Assembly (NCBI GenBank): GCA_007844125.1
Contig: CM017563.1
Location: 39,491,749-39,555,748 of the forward strand
Direction of reading: 5' to 3'
Source of the DNA: Sinonovacula constricta
Lineage: Eukaryota > Mollusca > Bivalvia > Cardiida > Solecurtidae
DNA: 64,000 bases
Notes under the pieces: generated by a model
What the model saw: the letters and a program-made list of their open reading frames with translations, nothing else
The model's database searches: none
What the model was told of the DNA's origin: nothing
Shown here: positions 59,936-64,000 of the stretch, in pieces
How the letters are laid out: each line of letters opens with the position of its first letter
Position numbering within the stretch: position 1 is the stretch's first letter
Program-made: the position numbers and the translations under genes

Positions 59936-60580
59936 ACAGGTTGGTTCTTTTACAATGCAATGCTAATATGAATATATCATATATTCTTATTCGTAGTTTA
60001 TACTTGTATAAGATTAGTATAACATTTCATCATTGCTCTATTTTCATAAAACCATATTGTGTAAAACTTCGGTCAATACACTTTAACGAATCTAGTTTTT
60101 TCAAGTTAAGTACATACGTCGTACTCCAGATTTTAAACTATAAATCATACATGTGTCATACATGTGTCACCGAAAGAAACTTCGTGAGTAGCATAACTGC
60201 GATTTCAAAAGGCTAAATAGAAAACTCGAGCGAAGACCCAGTGAATAGAGAGAATAGAGTCTGCAACAACAAAGGGTTTCCCTGGGGTGATCCACGATCC
60301 AGGGTTATCGGAATAACAATGCATCGAGTGATTTAGCTTATTGTAAAAAAAAGACTTGTGCTGGCATAACATAAGAAATGTCTCGAATAAATAATATGTC
60401 AGTATATATTTATGATTTAGCACATTCGTTTTGTGTATTTAAGAAGAAACTTGCATTAATGTTATAATGCATATTTACATATATACGAATATGCATACAT
60501 GCATGTACATCAATACCTATATACATTCACATACGTATTTATATACAGTACTGAAAATCACGAAATTGACAATTTTCCCG
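59936..60580. other. No gene seen
   Basis: AT-rich, with an irregular TACATA/ATGCATAC-rich stretch at 60460-60545. Open frames here are unrecognised. Confidence 0.45.
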
Positions 60581-60581
60581 T

Positions 60582-60765
60582 TTCCACTCCGTTTCGTTTC
60601 CATTTCAGTTGGAAGCGTTTGCCGCTCCGTTTCCATTCCGCTTCCATTGCGTTTCCGTTTCGTTTTATTCGCTTCCAGCGCTGCATTTCAAACGCTTCCA
60701 GCGTTTCTATCGTTTCTTCCGTTTCTACCGTTTCAAGCGTTCCGTTTCGCTCCGTTCCGATTTTG
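60582..60765. repeat. Degenerate hexamer array, CGTTTC / CGCTTC type
   Basis: About 180 bases built from CCGTTTC, GCGTTTC, GCTTCCA and similar units (on the minus strand GGAAAC / GGAAGC / GAAACG), much richer in C and G than its flanks. On the minus strand, GAAACGGAAAC and GAAATGGAAAC fit the GAAANNGAAAC core of interferon-response elements, though a GGAAAC repeat would create that by chance. Pro/Phe/Ser-rich open frames through it are low-complexity artefacts. Confidence 0.85.
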
Positions 60766-60823
60766 ACTAAAAATTTCGTTTAATAAATTTCTAAAGGTAA
60801 AGTACTTCCGGTGTGTTTGCAAA

Positions 60824-61117
60824 ATGACGAAAGAAGTAAACATTCTAGGGAGAGGCAAAAATCTTCCATCACATATAAAGGAATCGGCAGTAGATTGTTT
60901 GCGACGAGGATATTCAGTGTCAGTCACCCGGAGGGAAATTGCAGACAAAAAATACCCTTAACAACCAGCACCTGCAAATAATCCTCAAAATTCAGGGAGT
61001 GCAGTATTGAGAAGATGCCTACCTACGTGTCTTCGCCAGACGTCATATCCCGGAATAAACAAACAAGAAATAACTTTCAAATATGGTCCACACACACCCA
61101 GTATCCTAAAAAGTTAA
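60824..61117 (+). pseudogene. Small open frame broken by one stop, unrecognised
   Basis: The frame begins with GCAAAATGACG 23 bases after an ETS-like ACTTCCGGT. The first 45 codons (MTKEVNILGRGKNLPSHIKE, then a basic region with CLRRGYSVSVTRREIADK) end at TAA 60959-60961. The same frame then stays open for 51 codons (GSAVLRRCLPTCLRQTSYPG, KYGPHTPSILK) to TAA 61115-61117. The basic composition and helical look of the first part could suit a DNA-binding domain such as a transposase N-terminus, but I recognise no family. A 45-codon small protein, a two-exon gene and a transposon fragment all remain possible. Confidence 0.35.
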
Positions 61118-61194
61118 CTTCTCCGTGACGTGTTAATCCGCAAAAAAAGCGTAATGGTGATCCGACCTTAAAATAAGACGATATCACACACAAT

Positions 61195-61365
61195 TTTTTT
61201 TTTAAACTTGCCCCCGGACGTTTGCCCCCCGCCCCTATAAGTGCAGGCCGGACGTTTGCCACCCCCTCTCCCCTTCAAATAAAAAGGTCCTTCAAATAAA
61301 AAGGCCCAGCGTTTACCCCCATCCCCACTGCCAAAATAAAAAGGCGAATGTTTGCCCCTTTCCGA
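61195..61365. repeat. C-rich tandem array with CGGACGTTTGCCCCC motif
   Basis: The motif ..GACGTTTGCCCCC or a close relative occurs four times (about 61214, 61250, 61307 and 61345), separated by variants of CTTCAAATAAAAAGG or CCAAAATAAAAAGGC. Spacing is irregular (about 35-55 bp). C content is far above that of the surroundings. Confidence 0.75.
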
Positions 61366-61742
61366 TATTTGTTATATGGCGGACTTTAGATTTAACGTCT
61401 CGCTGATAGTAACGTGTAATATCCAATAATTTTAGATAAGTATTACTCACTACAGTCACATTTCATGGTTAAAATGATTATCTCATATAAACATGAACAT
61501 GTTGTTTTGTCGAAAACAGGCACATAAAGTCTCATAGAACAAACAACTTTCTTAGAAACAAGTGTGTGTTGTTGTGTTTTCGGTTTGCACATATTAGCGC
61601 CAATTAACGGCTGTTTACAATATTGTTCACGCACTTATAATATGAAGTCGCTAATTATATCAATGTGATTTTAATTTCTCCAAGGTTGTAACAAATAAAT
61701 GCGGTGAACAAATAAATCATTAGATGCGGTGTAATTTCTTTC

Positions 61743-61963
61743 TGGAGAGGAGGGCTCTCTGGCTAACACTGCAACATCAAAGAATATTCTGGGAAACAAT
61801 CGCCGGTCACTATCATTTGAAGTCGCCGAAAAGATTTTTTTTTTGTTTTAAATTGACCGACCTATTATTTCTCTCAATACTGTGCAACATGATATCGATC
61901 GATAATTGTCTTCAAGCTGCCATTAAGAAGAGAGAGAGGGTGGGAACGCTGGGTACTGTTTAG
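61743..61963 (+). pseudogene. Possible second Harbinger/HARBI1-like remnant
   Basis: The plus frame reads ERRALW, then FWETIAGHYHLKSPKRFF, then FLSILCNMISIDNCLQ and AAIKKRERVGTLGTV before a stop. The order W-E-x(4)-G-x-F/Y, then F-x(3)-L/I-C, then a basic R-V-G is what HARBI1-like nucleases show before their catalytic core. A T-run interrupts the middle and no catalytic residues follow. The match is from memory and could be coincidence. Confidence 0.35.
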
Positions 61964-63226
61964 GGATTAAAAATGGTAAGTACGCGTGAACGGCGTGTGC
62001 TATGAAAAAATATGCAACGTTATTGACGATTTACCTTCGCGGCATAAATATATGTTCTAAAGGAATGATAGTGGAGGGAGGAAACTGTACTATGTAGTAA
62101 TATTTCAGACTGCGCATGTTTTTACTTATATAAATGTCCTTACACAAACTTTTTAGTCCTTTTAATGATCATAAACACTTTTATAAAGGTATTATTTATA
62201 TTTAAGGTATGGATTAACTACAAAAGAATAGGCGAGCCATTGAAATAATACATTTGCAATAAACACGAGATGAAAATATACATTATACTGTGTTCCTTGA
62301 TGTGTCTTCTCTTGATAACATTATTTACAAAAAACACGACAATTAATGTAGTATTTACTATAAGAAATCCCCAATCCCCACATCCACGTTTCCTCTTCTT
62401 AAACTAAAAAATAGTGGGTGGGGAAAGGGTGCACCATTGTGGGTACTACTAAATATAGCGTTAGGTCCTTTTATGAGCCAAAAAAGATATCGTGCACCTT
62501 AGTGTTTTGTCCTTTTTGTTGTCCTCGCGTAAGTCAATGCATATTGCTCTTTAAAAGGTGAAGGTCATAAACCACGCGACTGCCATAAGGTGACATTTTC
62601 AAACACAGCTGCATAGAGGATGCATGTGTTCTTGCCAAGTGGAAAAGACGCCAAAACACGGTCACACTTCCTGTCCACTAGACAAACAAGGTGTCATAAA
62701 ACTGCCAACTAGCTTAATTAGTTGGGGTGTCCGCTCATGTCTTAAAATTAGGGATTCAATTAGAGTAGAACTTTATGATGGCATGAACCCTACCCACGCG
62801 CATGGAGAAACATAATATCAATTTACAAAACGATATATTTTAAATTAATATATTTCTATCTTTAAATGGGTACAAAAATTAAGTACCCGGTAGGGCCCTA
62901 ATTAGACCACATTTTGGCATACAACATTCAAGACATGAATGGGAAAATGAGCCGTAGCCAGGCCTCATTCAAATAGTTGCAAGTCAAGTAAAGTCAAAAG
63001 TTGTATGCAGATTCTTAATCGCGGTCCACGAATTCCGATTAATCCTATATATGTAACAGCGCATTATGGGAACTATGCATTTAGAAATAGGAATTTTGAT
63101 ACTATTGTCCAAATTTACAACATTGTTCATTATAAGATATATAACAATTAAGATTAGAAGCAGAAGAAACTTTGCTTGACAAAGAGGCAAGATAAAATAA
63201 AATACATATCCATACCCCTGTAACTA
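61964..63226. other. No gene seen
   Basis: AT-rich. The frame at 62624-62815 has no recognised content. Nothing else was identified. Confidence 0.45.
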
Positions 63227-63420
63227 AAGTAATGATGATGTAAATGACGGTGCTGCTGCTGCTACTGCTGCTTCTGCTGATAATGATGACGATGATACCG
63301 ATGCTGTTTATGATTATAATGTAAATGGTAATAACGGTTACGGTGATGCTGATGCTCATGACGATTATGATGTAGATCGTGATGCCGGTGATGCTGCTTT
63401 TGATGATGATTAGTGGTGAT
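63227..63420. repeat. Imperfect GAT/GCT trinucleotide repeat
   Basis: Triplets GAT, GCT, GAC and AAT run in phase, giving an Asp/Ala/Asn-rich plus frame without an ATG and an Ile/Ser/Val-rich minus frame. It is best read as a degenerate microsatellite. Confidence 0.9.
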
Positions 63421-64000
63421 TATATAAGTAATATGGGATCCTGATGATGATCATGTGTGATCAGGTGAATTTAATGGCGGTAATGATTATTATGTCTTTA
63501 ATATTTATCGTGATGTAAGTTTTTATCACGGTTGTTTTATTTAACTGTCAATCGATGATTGTATACGTGCACTATTTGGCAATCTATGGTAATTCAGACG
63601 TTGAACTTTAGGATCATACTTGTCATTGGCTCTGAGTGCCGGGGAGGATGTTATTGGTTCTTGATTGGGTCACACCTTGCAATAATACATAGCATTGTTT
63701 GTTTGTTTTATGTGTAGTTGTTTTATGTTTTTTGTGTTATATGAGATGTGTTACCTTCTTTTGGTTGAGGTTTAATTTCATTAAGTAACTTTATTTTGTA
63801 CCACGCAATGCATTCTTTGTAAATGAAAAATACTTGAAGCAAGTATGTTCACACAAAAATGATTGGCAAAGTTGATCCGGGAACGGACCATGCAGCTACA
63901 AAGTAATTAGCGAAAATTCAAACTCGGGAAATGCTGCGACATTGCGCGCGCATACGTGTAATGACAGCTGTGTACACACTATCTTCATATGCCAAACAAT
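63421..64000. other. No gene seen
   Basis: AT-rich sequence with no recognisable frame or repeat. Confidence 0.5.

Overview
This window looks like AT-rich, non-coding nuclear DNA from a metazoan, most likely a bivalve mollusc. The evidence for a eukaryote is strong: long (AT)n, (ACAT)n, (CA)n and (GA)n microsatellites, a tRNA-derived SINE, a hAT transposon with an 8-bp target-site duplication, PIF/Harbinger transposase remnants, short exon-like blocks with splice-acceptor-like sequence, and no dense gene array. The bivalve assignment is an inference from repeat style and is not proven. No complete protein gene, rRNA, standard tRNA gene or CRISPR array could be supported. The longest open frames are about 100-150 codons, and most of those run through simple repeats or have no recognisable content.

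The dominant structure is an old segmental duplication. Copy A runs from the window's left edge to about 18.76 kb. Copy B runs from about 28.43 to 48.06 kb. They are collinear and in the same orientation, offset by 27.3-29.6 kb; about 20 anchor blocks matched by eye keep the same order. Identity is roughly 75-85% inside good blocks and there are many indels. Each copy has its own later insertions. In A these include the AT/ACAT microsatellite with an inverted duplication at 2.9-3.3 kb and a GGAATT-rich insertion at 13.66-14.29 kb. In B they include a CA/AT microsatellite at 32.8 kb, a dispersed-repeat cluster at 44.0-45.9 kb, a truncated SINE at 46.46 kb and a 45-bp minisatellite at 47.33 kb. 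Two blocks shared by A and B look exon-like: 7948-8049 / 35649-35751, with acceptor-like AG sites and a shared peptide core, and 18439-18639 / 47746-47940 on the minus strand.

Between the copies (18.8-28.4 kb) lie simple repeats, a member of the dispersed repeat family (22.3-23.3 kb) and a 1970-bp non-autonomous hAT element (25911-27880) with TTCGAA-rich termini. To the right of copy B there is a decayed Harbinger transposase (48.6-48.96 kb), a recent 186-bp tandem duplication (50.9-51.26 kb), an unrecognised 114-codon minus-strand frame (54.0-54.33 kb), and two about 500-bp copies of a dispersed repeat (58.5-59.9 kb). The first of these copies is split by a full-length SINE. Further right come a GGAAAC/GGAAGC-type repeat array followed by a small open frame (60.58-61.12 kb), a C-rich tandem array (61.2-61.36 kb) and a possible second Harbinger-like remnant (61.74-61.96 kb).

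There are no genes here that can be shown to act together. What the window offers is a record of duplication, transposition and microsatellite-linked rearrangement, plus a few short candidate exons. All alignments were done by eye.
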